Assembly: GCF_050296195.1 (NCBI RefSeq)
Contig: NZ_JBNKRB010000062.1
Reading direction: 5' to 3' (one strand)
Origin: Gynuella sp050296195
GTDB lineage: Bacteria > Pseudomonadota > Gammaproteobacteria > Pseudomonadales > Natronospirillaceae
DNA length: 64,000 nucleotides
Shown here: piece after piece, positions 45,877 to 56,200 of the stretch
Position numbering within the stretch: position 1 is the stretch's first letter
How the letters are laid out: each line of letters begins with the position of its first letter
Notes under the pieces: model-generated
What the model saw: only the letters and a program-made list of their open reading frames with translations
Told to the model about the DNA's origin: nothing
Database searches by the model: none
Translations under genes and position numbers: made by a program

Positions 45877-47625
45877 TTAGGGGAATACTGGCTGAATATA
45901 TTCAAGCATTAGTTGCAAAGATATATTTCCCCGAAATTCATTAATATCCAGTTTATACGCACATTGAATTTTAGGCGCCTGTGTCGGCCAGATATTTAAA
46001 TCCACATTAAACGCAATAGCATCAATCAATAAGTCAGAACCCTGCGGAGATAATGTCAGTTTTAAATGTTTCTGACCGACAATACGTTGTTGAACGATGT
46101 TGAAATACCCATCAAAGCAGGGTTCAGGAAATGCCTGTCCCCAAGGGCCTGCGTTGCGTAACAAATCAGCAAGCTCCAGGTTAAAATCACTGACTCCCAA
46201 CTCCCCGTCACTGGCAACTTGTGCAACCAGTTGATCGGACTCAAGCTGCCGGCGAACCTCTTCGTCAAAAGCCTGCTGAAAGCGTTCAAAATGCTCTGCA
46301 CGGACCGTCATACCCGCAGCCATGGCATGCCCCCCGAATTTAGCCAATACCTCAGGGTAACGCTTGGCGACCGCATCAAGGCCATCGCGAATATGAAAAC
46401 CGGGAATTGATCGGGCTGACCCTTTGAGATTACCATCTTCTGCCTGTGCGAAGGCAATGGTTGGTCGATGTACTCTGTCTTTGATGCGCGAGGCCAAAAT
46501 ACCGATTACGCCTTCATGCCAATCGGGTTGATAAAGACAAACTCCCCACGGCAGCCCCTCGGCATCGGTATCCGCTTCAAACTTTGCCAAAAACCCCAAT
46601 GCCTCCTTCTGCATGCTCTGCTCAATCGCCCGCCGGTCAATATTCATATCATTGAGCAATACCGCCAACTCACGCGCACGGTAAGGATCTTCAGCCAGCA
46701 GGCATTCAATGCCAAGAGACATGTCATCGAGCCTGCCGGCGGCATTCAGGCGCGGACCGACTGCAAATCCCATATCGGCAGCAACCACCTGCTGATAGTT
46801 TCGACCGGCCACTTCAAGCAAGGCCAGAATACCGGGACGGGCTTTCCCGGCACGAATACGGGCAAGCCCTTGATGTACAAAAATACGGTTGTTCTGATCC
46901 AAAGGCACCACATCTGCGACAGTCGCAAGCGCAACAATATCAAGATAATCAGCCAGATTAGGCTCGCGAAGGCCCTGCTCCTCAAACCAACCGGCTTGTT
47001 TCAATCCGGCCTTTACCGCTGCCAGAAGGTAAAACGCCACTCCGCAGCCGCAAGTGGCTTTGCTGGGAAAAGGACAGTCGTGTTGGTTTGGGTTGACGAT
47101 GGCATTGGCATCGGGCAGCTCAGCCCCCTGCAGGTGGTGATCGGTTACCAGAACATCCACCCCCAAACGACGGGCGACAGCCACCCCCTCAATACTGGAT
47201 ATGCCGTTATCAACCGTCATGATCAGGTCGGGATTCATGCTGTGTGCCACCTGCACAATCTCAGGGCTAAGACCATATCCGAACTCAAATCTGTTTGGCA
47301 CCAGATAGCGAACATTACTCGCACCGAGCGCTTTGAGCACCAGCACAGACAACGCCGTTGAAGTGGCACCATCGGCGTCAAAATCACCTACCACCACGAT
47401 GTTGCTTTGGCTCTGAATATGACGAACCATCAGTGCGGCTGCCTCTTCAATGCCTTTCATTTGTCGGTAACTCAGTAACTGTTGAGTGCCCTTTTCCAGT
47501 TGCTGCAGGGTTGCAATTCCGCGATTCTGATAAATAGTCCGCAGGATATTAGGTTCAGCCGGATCCCAATCAGAGAGTTCAGCCAATGGCGTTCGACGTA
47601 CAATTTTTTTTTCGGTAGTGGTCAT
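45877..47625 (-). CDS. recJ: Single-strand DNA exonuclease RecJ
   Basis: A 582-residue 5'-3' exonuclease: the DHH phosphoesterase core has VVVGDFDADGATSTAL (73-88) and DVLVTDHHLQG, followed by VNPNQHDCPFPSKATCGCG, and DHHA1 (FGGHAMAAGMTV near 424). An OB-fold domain ends the protein. Normal length and text. It stands alone 218 bp from prfB; the short region between shows no gene. Confidence 0.96.
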   Translation of the reverse strand: MTTTEKKIVRRTPLAELSDWDPAEPNILRTIYQNRGIATLQQLEKGTQQLLSYRQMKGIEEAAALMVRHIQSQSNIVVVGDFDADGATSTALSVLVLKALGASNVRYLVPNRFEFGYGLSPEIVQVAHSMNPDLIMTVDNGISSIEGVAVARRLGVDVLVTDHHLQGAELPDANAIVNPNQHDCPFPSKATCGCGVAFYLLAAVKAGLKQAGWFEEQGLREPNLADYLDIVALATVADVVPLDQNNRIFVHQGLARIRAGKARPGILALLEVAGRNYQQVVAADMGFAVGPRLNAAGRLDDMSLGIECLLAEDPYRARELAVLLNDMNIDRRAIEQSMQKEALGFLAKFEADTDAEGLPWGVCLYQPDWHEGVIGILASRIKDRVHRPTIAFAQAEDGNLKGSARSIPGFHIRDGLDAVAKRYPEVLAKFGGHAMAAGMTVRAEHFERFQQAFDEEVRRQLESDQLVAQVASDGELGVSDFNLELADLLRNAGPWGQAFPEPCFDGYFNIVQQRIVGQKHLKLTLSPQGSDLLIDAIAFNVDLNIWPTQAPKIQCAYKLDINEFRGNISLQLMLEYIQPVFP

Positions 47626-47706
47626 AGTGACAGGTATGGGTATTGTAAGAGGATATATATAAAGTGCTCATTTGAGCTGGATGACAGCACACTAACCATT
47701 GAAATC

Positions 47707-47961
47707 CTATCTTTTTGAGGCTGCCGTTTTATGGTTGCGCTGCTGCTCTTTGGATCTTTTTCGTTTCTGTTCCTGACGTTTTTGCAGTTTCATCAACCAC
47801 CTTAGCACCAAAAACACGGCAACCATGGCAACGACGATGATCGCGATGGTCAGTAAACCACCAACCCCATCCACCTGATTGTTATAGCGCCTGATTGCAG
47901 TCAACCGGTCTGACTGTATCGCCGTTGAGATCTGCGGAATAAAATTTACAAGCCCAAACAT
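47707..47961 (-). CDS. Small membrane protein with basic tail
   Basis: 84 residues: one transmembrane helix (about 33-56, GGLLTIAIIVVAMVAVFLVLR) and a Lys/Arg/Gln-rich cytoplasmic tail of almost 30 residues. No family recognised. An AAGG sits about 15 bp upstream of the ATG, a loose ribosome-binding site. It could be a short stand-alone protein between recJ and the carbonic anhydrase gene. Existence as a gene is moderately supported by hydrophobic-basic design. Confidence 0.55.
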   Translation of the reverse strand: MFGLVNFIPQISTAIQSDRLTAIRRYNNQVDGVGGLLTIAIIVVAMVAVFLVLRWLMKLQKRQEQKRKRSKEQQRNHKTAASKR

Positions 47962-48069
47962 AAAGATAGAAAACCTTATTATTTTCTGTCGACCATATAG
48001 TCATAAGACCGGGCGGATATTCTATAGTTCCACCCGCATGGTAACAAAATAACAAATGTCAGACATTCA

Positions 48070-48729
48070 TTAACGTTTATTGGCTGCCAGCAGAATTTCC
48101 CGGATCTTGGCAGTAACTTTTTCGCGCGCATTCTCAGGCCCGGATAAGGTCACTCCCTGGTTTTCCACAAGCCCGTTTTCCAAACTATACACCCAGGCAT
48201 GCACATTCACTTCCTGGCCTTTGCTCCAGGCATTTGACAACACGGTTGTTTCTGCCACGTTCAATGCCTGCGCCAGAGCATTGATCCGACACATCACATG
48301 ATTTTTCTGTTCGGCATCAAGCGCACGCAAATAACGGTCATAAACCAACATGATGTCCTGAATATGGCGCAGCCAGTTATCAATCAGACCATTTTGCTGT
48401 TTCTCAACAGCGGCCCGGACACCTCCGCATCCCAAGTGTCCACAAACGATAACATGTTTGATCTTCAGCACATCGATCGCATACTGAATCACAGAAAGAC
48501 AGTTCAAATCCGAGTGCACCACGATGTTAGCCACATTACGATGCACAAATACGTCTCCCGGTAATAGCCCCAATATCTCATTAGCCGGCACCCGGCTGTC
48601 TGCACAGCCAATCCACAGTACCTCGGGGTTCTGAATATTCGCCAGACTGCCAAAGAACTCGGGATCCTTCTCAGCAGTCTCTTTAGCCCAACGCTTGTTG
48701 TTTTCCAATAAATGCTCTAACAAATTCAT
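48070..48729 (-). CDS. can: Beta-class carbonic anhydrase
   Basis: A 219-residue zinc enzyme interconverting CO2 and bicarbonate. Zinc ligands Cys42, His98 and Cys101 (GCADSR, VCGHLGCGG) and the catalytic Asp44-Arg46 dyad are present. RNVANIVVHSDLNCLSVIQYAID is the usual helix. Length is that of E. coli Can (220). Ten bp before it the DUF2461 gene ends, so the two may be co-transcribed. Confidence 0.95.
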   Translation of the reverse strand: MNLLEHLLENNKRWAKETAEKDPEFFGSLANIQNPEVLWIGCADSRVPANEILGLLPGDVFVHRNVANIVVHSDLNCLSVIQYAIDVLKIKHVIVCGHLGCGGVRAAVEKQQNGLIDNWLRHIQDIMLVYDRYLRALDAEQKNHVMCRINALAQALNVAETTVLSNAWSKGQEVNVHAWVYSLENGLVENQGVTLSGPENAREKVTAKIREILLAANKR

Positions 48730-48739
48730 ACCTCCTCTA

Positions 48740-49423
48740 TTAAAAAGGCAACTCTAAAGCCAAACATAAAAATCTCATCAGATCTTTGGTTTTGGCAAAC
48801 TCCTTCGCCAGAATCTTGGTCATGTTGTTTGAAAAGATGATCTGCTCATCAAACGCCTTGCTAACCAGAAAATCCTTACGTTTGATCTCCTGAATCAACG
48901 AATGGTCACAATTAAATCCCTTCGGCGGCCGAATCAGTGTGTCGCCTTCCCAATTAAAGGATTTTAGCGAGGAAGATTTCAGGATCCCGGCATACTCCTT
49001 ATCATGTTCAACAATGGCCGTTCTGATTTTCATCAGAGCCTGACTGTCCGGTTTCCAGAGGCCAGCTCCCAAAAAACAGCCTCCAGGTTCAATATGGACA
49101 TAAAAACCCGGTGCGTGTACATCCTTCCCTGCTTCATGGCGAAACTGGATGCCGACATTGGTTTTATAAGGGGATTTGTCATTGGAAAAGCGGGTATCAC
49201 GATACGGTCGCATCATCGACCCACCTGATTTACGCGCAATCGCTACAAAATGAGGTGAAATTTTTTGCAGCGGCTCCTGCATGGATTCAATAAACTGAAG
49301 CGCAGGCGTCCGTATCCAATCTTCATAATCACTTTTGTACTCGTTAAACCATTCTTTACGGTTATTGCCGGCCAATGCATTGAGAAAATTCAAAGCATCC
49401 TTACCAAACCCCTGAAATACCAT
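48740..49423 (-). CDS. DUF2461/TIGR02453 family protein
   Basis: The ATG at 49423 (MVFQGFGKDALNFLNALAGN) is the family start and gives 227 residues. An upstream extension lacks similarity. Landmarks: NRKEWFNEYKSDYEDWI, SGGSMMRPYRDTRFSNDKSP, YKTNVGIQFRHEAGKD and YVHIEPGGCFLGAGLW. Function unknown. It precedes the carbonic anhydrase gene. Confidence 0.9.
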   Translation of the reverse strand: MVFQGFGKDALNFLNALAGNNRKEWFNEYKSDYEDWIRTPALQFIESMQEPLQKISPHFVAIARKSGGSMMRPYRDTRFSNDKSPYKTNVGIQFRHEAGKDVHAPGFYVHIEPGGCFLGAGLWKPDSQALMKIRTAIVEHDKEYAGILKSSSLKSFNWEGDTLIRPPKGFNCDHSLIQEIKRKDFLVSKAFDEQIIFSNNMTKILAKEFAKTKDLMRFLCLALELPF

Positions 49424-49452
49424 GTGATAACCCTCTGATTTATACACACGCA

Positions 49453-49490
49453 GGATTCTCAGGCAGACTTTTGGTACTGCCTGAGAATCC
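49453..49490 (-). terminator. Long hairpin downstream of the rsgA-type gene
   Basis: GGATTCTCAGGCAG and CTGCCTGAGAATCC form a perfect 14-bp stem around a 10-nt loop. It lies 66 bp beyond the GTPase stop codon on the minus strand. No T-run follows. Confidence 0.65.
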
Positions 49491-49555
49491 ACTTTATTTA
49501 CGAGGAATATTACAAGGTATGTGAAACGGACAAAACCGCGAATGTTTTAAGGGTT

Positions 49556-50629
49556 TTATGTCTTTTTCATATCTTTCTTGGACTGCACAATCTTGCGCGC
49601 CATCTTGGCAAAGGCCCGGCTATGGCGGTGTTGTTCTGCAGCTCCGGCTTCCTGACGCAAGTGGAAGGCCTCCTCCTTTTGCAGTTTTTGATACTGCAAC
49701 CAACGGGATTCAGCAACCTCTCCACTGGTCAGCGCAACCGCAACCGCACATCCAGGCTCACCCTGATGACGGCAGTTACGAAAACGACAACGCAGGGCAA
49801 TTTCATTGATGTCATCGAAACTGGCATCCACCTGACCATCTTCCAACCAGAGCTGAACTTCTCGCATCCCCGGGGTATCTATGATCATAAAACCATCATC
49901 GGTCTGTAACAGTTGCCGGGAAGTTGTGGTGTGGCGTCCCTTACTGTCCTGTTCACGAATATCGCCTATCTGTTGCACTTCAGCATTTAAAAGCGCATTG
50001 GTCAGGGTGGATTTTCCAACCCCTGAAGATCCTAGCAGGACAACCGCATCCCCTTCTTTCAACCAGGGTTGCAGCTGCTCCCGGACATCATCTCTGTCTC
50101 TAGCATTACAACAGATAAATGTCAGTCCGGTATCATGCTGCCACTGTTCAAGTTTCTGTTCGAGGTCGGGATCAGTATGAAGGTCCTTCTTGGTTAACAC
50201 CACCAACGCCTCAATACCTGCATCATCAGCGATCAAACGATAACGATGAATCCGGCTCAAACTGAAATCGTCATTCAATGACATCACAATAAACAACCAA
50301 TCCACATTGGCTGCCAGCAACTGCTCCTGAGTACGCTGGCCAGCGGCCTGGCGCCGTAACAGACTGGAACGCTCAAGAATACGGTACAGCCACAAACAAT
50401 CCTGTTTAGGTTCGGCCAATAGCCAATCCCCAACCGCCACCAGACTGCTGACAGGTATTTCAGACTTGCCCATTCGCAACATCTGAACTCCGTCCTCGGT
50501 CAGGACATCCATATAATCGCGATGAATACTAATCACTCTGGCAGGGATATATTGATCCCATTCATCCAACTCGAGTTGTTGGGTAAAAAATGACTTCCAG
50601 CCCAGGTGCTGGAGTTTCGAAAAGTCCAT
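49556..50629 (-). CDS. RsgA-type ribosome-assembly GTPase
   Basis: 357 residues from the ATG at 50629, preceded by GGAGAGCC. Circularly permuted GTPase: G4 LTKKD, then G1 GSSGVGKSTL, then G3 DTPGMRE. An N-terminal OB-fold and a C-terminal zinc finger (CRFRNCRHQGEPGCAV) with a Lys-rich tail are present. RsgA matures the 30S subunit. The gene is not beside orn or psd, the usual place of housekeeping rsgA, and its N-terminus (KSFFTQQLELDEWDQYIPARV) is that of the longer paralogue group, so it may be a second copy. Confidence 0.88.
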   Translation of the reverse strand: MDFSKLQHLGWKSFFTQQLELDEWDQYIPARVISIHRDYMDVLTEDGVQMLRMGKSEIPVSSLVAVGDWLLAEPKQDCLWLYRILERSSLLRRQAAGQRTQEQLLAANVDWLFIVMSLNDDFSLSRIHRYRLIADDAGIEALVVLTKKDLHTDPDLEQKLEQWQHDTGLTFICCNARDRDDVREQLQPWLKEGDAVVLLGSSGVGKSTLTNALLNAEVQQIGDIREQDSKGRHTTTSRQLLQTDDGFMIIDTPGMREVQLWLEDGQVDASFDDINEIALRCRFRNCRHQGEPGCAVAVALTSGEVAESRWLQYQKLQKEEAFHLRQEAGAAEQHRHSRAFAKMARKIVQSKKDMKKT

Positions 50630-50905
50630 GATGGCTCTCCAGTATGAATTCAGCAAAAACCGCGCTACTTATCCCTTGGCAATATTATGACAAGTCAGAT
50701 AAGTAACACCATTTGGAAACAATTGTTGAATCAAATCCCAGTGACTGGAGCGAAAAGATGTAGGATAAAACAGAAACTGCTATCTTTAAGACCCTATCAC
50801 TGAGAGGCGTTTTTTCACAATCATTAAAATGCCCTCCAATTACAGTACTCAGGTAAATAAGGATCCTAGTTTGTGCTGAGCCTATCGATTTGTAAAGAGC
50901 TAAAT

Positions 50906-51949
50906 ATGATCACTGTCAGGTTGTTGCTTCTCTGCTTGGTCAGCAGTCTGTTTCCGGCTATGGCAGCCAACAGCTTTAACATATTGCTGTACCATCATGT
51001 AGCCGATAACACACCGGCATCCACTACCATATCACCCAAGGATTTCGAAGCTCATCTGGCCTTTTTAAAGGACAATGGTTATCAAGTGCTCAGTCTTGAA
51101 GAGGCATTAAACAACGTTATTAATGATCATCCCCTGCCAGACAAGAGTGTAGCAATTACCTTCGACGATGGTTTTTCAAGTATTTATCAGAATGCATTCC
51201 CGCTGCTAAAGCAGTATGGCTATCCATTTACAGTATTTGTTGCGACCGATCCGATCGACCATAAATTTCCACAGATGATGAGCTGGGATATGCTCAGGGA
51301 AATGAAACAGGCCGGTGCGATTATCGCCAACCACACAACCGATCATGCCTATTTGGTCAGGACCGATGACTACTCGGAACAATGGTTACGCAAGACACTG
51401 GAAAACATCCATCATGCGCAAAAACGGCTGACCGCAGAACTTGGTGATGTCCCGAAATGGATTGCTTACCCTTACGGGGAATACAATGACACCCTCAAAA
51501 AGAAAATGGCGGAAGAAGGCTGGATCGGGTTTGGTCAACAATCAGGAGGTGTCGCCAAGTTTTCTGATTTCACTGCGTTACCACGATTTCCTGCGGCAAG
51601 CTCTTATGCCAATCTAAAGACACTGAAGACAAAACTGGCCTCACTGCCATTACCAGTGGACTATCTGGGGCTGCCGGATACCGTCACACGGACATCGAAA
51701 AACAATCTGACCGTCAATTTGAATACCAGACTCAAACGTCAGAACGAGCTTAGATGCTATTTCAATTCGAATGCCTATTCCCCAAAAGTGCAAAGCAGCA
51801 GCTTTACAGTCGATATCCAGCAACCCTTTAAAGCGGGGCGTAATCGTATTAATTGCACCGTTCCTCATAAAAGTCAGCCGATTTACTACTGGTTCTCTTT
51901 TCAGTGGCTCTACTGGCCATTAAATGTTCAGACAGAGACCACAAAATGA
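50906..51949 (+). CDS. Exported polysaccharide deacetylase (NodB/PgaB-like)
   Basis: 347 residues from the ATG at 50906, with a signal peptide ending near SLFPAMA. The NodB domain lies at about 30-235: NILLYHHVADNTP, SVAITFDDGFSS (catalytic Asp87 and metal Asp88), IIANHTTDHAYL (metal His pair) and the IAYPYGEYN strand. A C-terminal beta domain of about 100 residues follows (VDYLGLPDTVTRTSK onwards). Similar to poly-beta-1,6-GlcNAc deacetylases, which modify biofilm polymer. The stop overlaps the ychJ start as ATGA. Confidence 0.9.
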   Translation: MITVRLLLLCLVSSLFPAMAANSFNILLYHHVADNTPASTTISPKDFEAHLAFLKDNGYQVLSLEEALNNVINDHPLPDKSVAITFDDGFSSIYQNAFPLLKQYGYPFTVFVATDPIDHKFPQMMSWDMLREMKQAGAIIANHTTDHAYLVRTDDYSEQWLRKTLENIHHAQKRLTAELGDVPKWIAYPYGEYNDTLKKKMAEEGWIGFGQQSGGVAKFSDFTALPRFPAASSYANLKTLKTKLASLPLPVDYLGLPDTVTRTSKNNLTVNLNTRLKRQNELRCYFNSNAYSPKVQSSSFTVDIQQPFKAGRNRINCTVPHKSQPIYYWFSFQWLYWPLNVQTETTK

Positions 51950-52329
51950 CCATATTTGATTGTCCATGTGGTCAGGGAAAAACCTATCAGCAGTGCTGTG
52001 GTCGTTACATTGAAGCCGGTATTCCGGCTCCCACTCCGGAAGCATTAATGCGCAGCCGTTATTGTGCTTACGCACTCAAAAAAATCACATATCTGCGCAA
52101 AACCTGGCACCCCGAAAACTGCCCTGAGCTGGATATTGATGAGCTGAACAGCGTGGAATGGCTTGAATTGACGGTAATTCATACAGAGGCCGGGTTTAAG
52201 AAAGGATTGGTTGAGTTCAAAGCCAGATATCGCAGCGCTCAGGGAGAAGGTGAATTACACGAACGCTCTGTGTTCCAAAAACTGAAAAACCGCTGGGTAT
52301 ATCTTCGCCCTATGACTGAGACACCATAA
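51946..52329 (+). CDS. ychJ: YchJ family protein with SEC-C motif
   Basis: 127 residues from the ATG at 51946, overlapping the deacetylase stop. The N-terminal SEC-C zinc knuckle CPCGQGKTYQQCC (6-18) and RYIEAGIPAPTPEALMRSRY are characteristic of UPF0225/YchJ. The C-terminal half has the YchJ NTF2-like fold (VEFKARYRSAQGE, HERSVFQKL). Function unknown. Translationally coupled to the deacetylase. Confidence 0.92.
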   Translation: MTIFDCPCGQGKTYQQCCGRYIEAGIPAPTPEALMRSRYCAYALKKITYLRKTWHPENCPELDIDELNSVEWLELTVIHTEAGFKKGLVEFKARYRSAQGEGELHERSVFQKLKNRWVYLRPMTETP

Positions 52330-52441
52330 ACCATACACAGACCTGCTGATGGTATTTGATATCAGGGCGTTCCATAAGATGATTCTGACGTCATCTAAAT
52401 GAATCAGGACGATCTGCTTGAATGCTCGGTTAAGATGCAAA

Positions 52442-53029
52442 TCATACCTGCAACGCCCGGGAGATCTGTTCGCGTAACCTTGGTAACAGATTCTGCTCAA
52501 ACCAGGGATGTTGTTTTAGCCACCGATTGTTGCGTGGGCTTGGGTGCGGTAACGGAAAAATTCCCTGCTCAGTCCGATACCCCTGAGACACCACATCCGC
52601 CAAGGACATTCCCCGATGATCGGGTAAATGCCAATCCAATGCATAACGGCCAATAACCAAAATTAATTGTAGATGATTCAGAGTGGCCAACACACTATCA
52701 CGCCAAGCTTCCGCACACTCCGGTCTGGGTGGAAGATCTCCACTACACCCCTTCCCTGGATAACAAAATCCCATCGGCAATATAGCAACCTGGGTTGGGT
52801 CGTAAAACGTTCGCTCAGAAATTCCCATCCAACTACGTAGCCGTTGTCCACTGACATCGTCAAACGGTTTGCCGGACTCATGAGCTCTCAAACCCGGGGC
52901 CTGGCCGGCAATAAGAATACGTGCATCTGCATGCAGCTGAAAAACCGGTTTTGGAGGTAATGGCAGAAAGGCCTGACACAGTCGACAAGCTCTGATCCGA
53001 TCAGATAAATCGTCACCACTGACTGACAT
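52442..53029 (-). CDS. Uracil-DNA glycosylase family protein
   Basis: 195 residues. Motif A GQAPGLRAHESGKPFDD at about 46-62, central LPMGFCYPGKG, and motif B PLPHPSPRNN near 161-170 identify the superfamily. A CxxC (CRLCQAF) pair at 15-18 is present, but the full four-cysteine cluster of family 4 enzymes is not, so it falls with the bacterial UDG-like proteins of uncertain specificity. Convergent with ychJ. Confidence 0.85.
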   Translation of the reverse strand: MSVSGDDLSDRIRACRLCQAFLPLPPKPVFQLHADARILIAGQAPGLRAHESGKPFDDVSGQRLRSWMGISERTFYDPTQVAILPMGFCYPGKGCSGDLPPRPECAEAWRDSVLATLNHLQLILVIGRYALDWHLPDHRGMSLADVVSQGYRTEQGIFPLPHPSPRNNRWLKQHPWFEQNLLPRLREQISRALQV

Positions 53030-53185
53030 TATAAAAACCGTCCTGTAAATCTATAAAAATGATAAGCCTCAAGCAAGCATAATGCAGACAAAACAGTCAC
53101 TCAAGCGGACGGGACTCAACTGCAAAAAACAGGATGAACACTGAAGCAAGCCCGCTTGGTACGGGCGACAACGTCTTCCAATATA

Positions 53186-53208
53186 CCTCGGGGAAATCCC
53201 CCCCGAGG
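53186..53208 (-). terminator. Terminator-like hairpin of the GH59-type gene
   Basis: CCTCGGGG and CCCCGAGG form an 8-bp stem around a 7-nt loop, 12 bp after the stop codon. On the minus strand no T-run follows beyond the ATATT. Confidence 0.7.
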
Positions 53209-53219
53209 CACATTACACA

Positions 53220-56200
53220 TTACTTAACGACAGCAACCGCATCAACAACCAGCGTACCACTCAATACCCGGAATTTTACCGTGTGAACCCCGGGACTCAG
53301 TTCTCGTAATGTATAGGTCTGATAAAACTCGTTAGATGCGGATGTGCCGGCAGAACCATTAACCACCTGGCCATCCACAGTCACCTCCAGGACAGCCGAA
53401 CCATTATTCGGTCCTAAAATATCAACCCCCGTACCATCAAAAGTGTATTCCAGAGTTGCTCCCCCTCCCTGGCTTGTAGACAACGAACGCTGGTAGTTAT
53501 ACATACTCTTACCATTGGCATGGGACCAGTTACCACCATAGATGAGTTTTTCATCCGGATTCGATTGAAGGTCATACATTTCCATATTATCAAGCAACTC
53601 AGAATAGTACGGTGGATAACCAGATACTTTTTCAACTTTCAGATTATCGAAACGAGTATGATAGTAACCACTGAGAATATTCACCCGACCGGACAACCTT
53701 GGATTGCTATCGCTATATTCCGCCAGTTTGACGTTATCGAGATAAGCGGTAACACGGTTATTTACGACCTGTAAAGCTAGGTTATGCCAGGTATAAAGAC
53801 TGGTATCAAATCCATTAATTCGAATGCCTCCCGCCCCGGTCACAACATTACCACTTGCGACGGTGACAGCATCCACCTGAAACAACCAATTACCATCATA
53901 CAGAATCTTCAGTATGTAAGGCGTGCCCTCAGAAAAGTGTGAATTACCACCTCCCTGCTGACGGGCACCAATACCGGCATAATTGCTGTTAATCTGACTG
54001 GTACTGTTCTCAAAAGCCACATCCACACTGGCTTTGTAGTTCAGCCAGCGACTGTCTCCAACACCGGTAATCGGACTACCATTATTCCAGGTCCCCCCAA
54101 GCCCCATGATCGACCGATCAAGCTGTTGCCGTAATACATAATTATTGGAACCATCCGGCAGGTATGCTTCAAAGGCACCGTTTCGATCACTGAAATATCT
54201 GGGCATCACACTCTTCGAGCCACCAAAAGCAGCGACATAAGGTTCTGTGCCGGCAATTTCACCACCGTCGTCAAATACAGGTACCGTCTGTGAAGAGTAA
54301 TCAAAGTCATCGACATAGAGAATATCGTTATTGGTGTCTTGTTCTGCACCAGTCTCATCGGTATCCAATACCGTACGCTCCCCCTCGACCGGTAACGGGG
54401 TATGGAAAGCAGGATCGGAAATATTTTCCAGACTGGTGACTGTGAGTACGGAATATGGCTTCACGCTAATATTGTAAGCACCACTCGAGTCGGCTGAGAG
54501 GTTACATTGATACTGCATATAGTGACTGTTAAATGCCTCACCAGAATCTGCGGCCCGGGTCCCCCATGTTTCCAGCGCGGGCTGTTCACTGAAGCCCATA
54601 TTATTCACCTTGAGGCGATAGGTTTTGGTGTACTCGCTGTCGTTCACAAATACGGTGGAAAAATCCTTTTTATCCGGTGCAGCCAATGTCATATAACTCG
54701 GACTGCCATTGCGTCCGTTGACCGGATTGGTGCCTGTTGCCCCGGTATAACTGGATTCAGGAATGACTCGCCAGATTCCGGCAGAATTACTGCCGTTCTC
54801 CCAACCAGCATTAGCAAACCAGCTGAAATGCCGGAGCACCTGCAAACCGGCATCATAATGAATCCAACCAGACCAGGGATCACGGGCACTCAACAGCTCC
54901 TTGAACGCGTATTGTCCGCCTTCATAAAACGAGCCAATGGCCGGTTGATAAATGAAATGTGTACGACGGGATTTATGAAACCCCTTGATCACGGTATTAC
55001 CCATCTCTAGTGGACCATTAACACCGCCAATACCCGTGCCACTCACAGATGGATCACGGACATTATTGTTTGGACGAAATGCTGTATTACTGAAAGTTGC
55101 CTGAGCTTCACTGTTCCAGACTTCCAAATCATACTGTTCAGCCAATCTGGTAAAGTTACCGGCACGGTCATCATCAGTATTGTAATGATAGGCAGCAACC
55201 GGAGCCGCATTACGTAAAGAGGCATCACTGACCATTGCACCGCCAAAGGAGCCAGTCCCCGCTTCATCTGAAATCACGACCTTAATGCGATTATATAAAT
55301 CCCGCTCGGTGTTGTTCTGAAACCCGGTACTGTCAGACTTGATCCGCGACGCATATTGCTTGGTCCAGTTTAAGTCCGGTCCTCTTTCGTTAATGCCGGG
55401 ATTCACATAATCGACCATATATCCATACTCTCGATATGCAGCCAGTATGGTGTTTTTGAACCAGACGTACACCTGATCATTGTTCGTTACCCAACCTGGC
55501 GCATTCCATCTGAGAATACTGACCTTGAGATTAGGGTTAAGTTTCCGAGCGTCAGCAGCCAGCTGAAATCCAGGTGCACGTCTGACATTGGCACTCTCAT
55601 TCGCGGTCCGCATGGTTGCCGGATCCGGCCCGGTGGAATTGTTACGGTCGTTCCCCATTTCAATTTTGACATGAGTCATAATCGGATTAGGTCCGCCGAA
55701 CAGAATCTTCAGTAATTCTGCGTATTTTTCCGGATGCTGGGATTTATAATCCATCAACAACGCACTGGTACCATTGGCACTGAGAACACCAAAGCCCTTG
55801 AATGTAAGGCCGTTCACATTACCGGAGCGGACTTGATTGCCATCAACCGTAATACTGGTGGCAGAACCGGAATTACCGGTATTGGTACAGGCAACCGGTT
55901 CAGGAACAGTGCCTGTATCAGGGTCACCGTCATAGGGTCCGATATGAATCCAGTCCAGATCCAGGTAATTACCCACTGTCACACGGAATTTTTGCATACC
56001 CGGTTTCAGATGAATTTTGCCTGCGGAAACCGTTTTAAACTGTCCCCAGGCAGAAACACTGGGAACACTAAATGTGTCGATCAGTGAGTTGCCACACTGA
56101 CTTAAGGACAACGTACTGCCGGTACCAACAGCACCGGACCGAATCGTCACTTCATAATCGCTCTCATAAGCGACATAAATGGTATATTCCAACCACTCAT

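Noticed and set aside
46468..47361. Plus-strand frame of 297 codons opposite recJ
   Set aside because: Antisense of the DHH domain of recJ; the translated text has no family features.
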